A stretch of DNA of 64,000 bases from Spirosoma aureum. Its GTDB lineage: Bacteria; Bacteroidota; Bacteroidia; Cytophagales; Spirosomataceae. Below the pieces are notes generated by a model that worked only from the letters and a program-made list of their open reading frames with translations, made no database searches and was not told where the DNA came from. The stretch covers positions 8,783,001-8,847,000 of the forward strand of contig NZ_CP050063.1 of assembly GCF_011604685.1 (NCBI RefSeq), read 5' to 3'. Both the position numbers and the translations under genes were made by a program. Shown here piece after piece: positions 62,511 to 64,000 of the stretch (position 1 is the stretch's first letter; each line of letters begins with the position of its first letter).

Positions 62511-63950
62511 TTAGGGCATAGTAAGCAAATTACGATACGCAGGATGGTGCAATACAAAATCGGCCGCAAAAGCTTCTCCCTGTTTCGACCAGTGACCATC
62601 GCAACTGATGTATAAACTGGCTAAAGCGCCTTTATAAGTCAGAAAAGCTGGAGCAAGAGAAATAAAAGTAGCTCCATTTGTACGGCAGAAATCGGACAAA
62701 AGGGGATCAATTCGATTTTCGGCCCCTTGTTTCAATGCCGAAAGATCGGCCAAAGTAGGTAATGAGAGAATTAGTACTTGTTTTCCTTTGGCTTCTTTGA
62801 TCAATTGGGTAAGCGACTGACGAACATATTGCCACTGCTCTTCATTAAATGACTGATATCTGGTCATCTGCCCACTTTGAAAGCTTTTAGCATTAGCTTC
62901 TCCCAATAGCCGAAACAAACTGGAATGAGCCAATAAATCAGCTTTTAGTTTATTGCCAAATGACAGTGAAGAATACAATGAATCAACAACTTTCAATACT
63001 TTCGAGTTAGTCTGATGACCACTAGACAGAGCCTGACTCGTATTGGCCAGGCTATATTTAAGTGTATAATCAGGTGCTTTACCATGCCAGTAAGGTACAT
63101 AACTTGGCCAATCTACACGCGTATAATCCTGTCGTTCATCTAGGATTTCAAAATCATTGGCAGGCAAAAAACCCACAATTACAATATCATGGTCGAACTG
63201 TTTGACAACTCCTTTGTACATGAGGAAATAATGAACAGGATTAGAGCCATTTACGGCAAAATTCAGATGTTCAGCCCCGGTCTCGCGTTCTAATATAGAT
63301 GAGAATCGATAAGGCTCATTAACCAGATATCCTTCCATGAACGAATCACCTACTATAGCTACTCGTTTTCTTTGCGGATATAAATTGGTTAAAGACCGTT
63401 CACGGTCCATAGCCCCAACAGAGTTATAGGAACGTTGAATCGAATCCCCTTCACAATTCACAAATCGATCATTACCATTTGGCAAATGAGAGCGCCCTGC
63501 TATTGGATTTAAATCTCCAGCCGGAAAGGGGCGAATTGCGATAACACCCGGAGAAACATAAAATCGTCTAAATACAAATGGAGAGCTTTTGACAAGCTGT
63601 AGGCCTAATACTATATGCCCTATTGTCTCTAACAGCATCAGGAAAAAAAGGGCAGATAGTAAAGTAAGCGAAAGGTTTTGTATCAATTTATGCCGTGCTA
63701 GCAGCATTAAATGCAGAAAGAATCCAATTAGGGTAACTATTATACTAAGTTTCGCAATATTTTTATAGGCGAAGTTGGCAACTAATCCATCTCCATTAGT
63801 GATAAAATTATCATATACATAACAGATTAGTAGTAGGCTTAACGTTATAAGTATGATCAGCCCCCAAAATGTAAACGCTTTTTTTTGACGCGATATACGG
63901 AGAAGGTCTTTGTTCAGGGCAGGCAGTTCATCTGTCAATATCGTTTGCAT
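62511..63950 (-). CDS. Membrane-anchored SGNH/GDSL-type hydrolase
   Basis: A 479-residue protein with three or four N-terminal membrane helices (FWGLIILITLSLLLICYVY, IAKLSIIVTLIGFFLHLMLL, LSLTLLSALFFLMLLETIGHIVLG). A periplasmic SGNH-like domain follows: block I VGDSFMEGY (nucleophile Ser), block II-like NFAVNGSNP, block III VGFLPANDFE (Asn) and block V DGHWSKQGEAFAADFV (Asp/His pair). Such proteins deacetylate or acetylate extracellular polysaccharides; direction and substrate are unknown. Start ATG at 63950. The convergent Ton operon terminator lies 128 nt beyond its stop. Confidence 0.82.
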   Translation of the reverse strand: MQTILTDELPALNKDLLRISRQKKAFTFWGLIILITLSLLLICYVYDNFITNGDGLVANFAYKNIAKLSIIVTLIGFFLHLMLLARHKLIQNLSLTLLSALFFLMLLETIGHIVLGLQLVKSSPFVFRRFYVSPGVIAIRPFPAGDLNPIAGRSHLPNGNDRFVNCEGDSIQRSYNSVGAMDRERSLTNLYPQRKRVAIVGDSFMEGYLVNEPYRFSSILERETGAEHLNFAVNGSNPVHYFLMYKGVVKQFDHDIVIVGFLPANDFEILDERQDYTRVDWPSYVPYWHGKAPDYTLKYSLANTSQALSSGHQTNSKVLKVVDSLYSSLSFGNKLKADLLAHSSLFRLLGEANAKSFQSGQMTRYQSFNEEQWQYVRQSLTQLIKEAKGKQVLILSLPTLADLSALKQGAENRIDPLLSDFCRTNGATFISLAPAFLTYKGALASLYISCDGHWSKQGEAFAADFVLHHPAYRNLLTMP

Positions 63951-64000
63951 TAGTTTTTATTTAAACGAAGTTGGACTGTATTTTCTGGGTTATTGAAATC

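Noticed and set aside
62294..62521. 75-codon plus-strand open frame after the PstS-like gene
   Set aside because: It runs straight through the intrinsic terminator at 62343-62383 and has no recognisable features.

Overview
The window is a chromosomal segment of a Bacteroidota bacterium, most likely from the Cytophagales and close to Spirosoma (inference). The evidence is a SusC/SusD pair, a second TonB-dependent receptor with a carboxypeptidase-regulatory-like N-terminus, the B-type (cytochrome b558) succinate dehydrogenase, an exbB-exbD-exbD-tonB operon, BatD, a GCIEQ alpha-2-macroglobulin beside PbpC, and promoters with the Bacteroidota -7 element TAnnTTTG. I see no rRNA, phage, insertion sequence, integrase or CRISPR array. 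It reads as core and metabolic chromosome rather than an island.

Layout. 1-3234 (minus): sdhC-sdhA-sdhB, with sdhB cut by the window edge. 3649-4748 (plus): fabD, then tRNA-Gln with its own promoter and terminator. 5087-5764: a TetR-type regulator followed by a perfect 34-bp-arm palindrome. 6064-20167 (all minus): a SusC/SusD outer-membrane uptake pair, two giant FG-GAP/VCBS lipoproteins with ASPIC/UnbV domains, a vanadium-haloperoxidase/PAP2-type lipoprotein, and a small envelope protein. 20642-32849: an FAD/Fe-S 2-hydroxyacid dehydrogenase, a secreted metzincin protease, an APC permease, a TonB-dependent receptor and a Tat-exported Gfo/Idh oxidoreductase. 33051-39194: a membrane acyltransferase, an apbE gene broken by a one-base homopolymer frameshift, a Uma2 protein, aroC, an isolated batD, and small proteins. 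39333-49334: a beta-CASP MBL nuclease diverging from pbpC, an NTF2-like protein and the alpha-2-macroglobulin (peptidoglycan synthesis and envelope protection). 49506-57022: an extremely Asp/Arg-rich lipoprotein, a gamma-carbonic anhydrase, a HupE/UreJ-like membrane protein and two tandem M1 metallopeptidases. 57112-57185: tRNA-Pro. 58170-62291: the Ton energy operon ending with a PstS-like lipoprotein. 62511-63950 (minus): a membrane SGNH hydrolase.

How the genes fit together. The envelope theme dominates. Two TonB-dependent receptors could draw energy from the ExbB-ExbD-ExbD-TonB complex encoded 27-38 kb away. The SusCD pair could take up a polymer or glycan-like ligand presented by the FG-GAP lipoproteins and modified by the haloperoxidase-like protein. 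PbpC and the alpha-2-macroglobulin form the usual repair-and-trap pair of the periplasm.

The most unusual non-coding signal is a class of intergenic structures made of tandem 7-8-nt words. At the sdhC/sdhA, sdhA/sdhB and exbD/exbD gaps the words are followed after a short spacer by their own reverse complements; at tRNA-Pro a 12-bp inverted repeat is joined to tandem words. The word differs from place to place while the architecture repeats. Two further near-loopless perfect palindromes with 33-34-bp arms lie at convergent gene ends, and an extended imperfect one lies before the alpha-2-macroglobulin gene. All functional statements come from reading motifs by eye; no database search was run.
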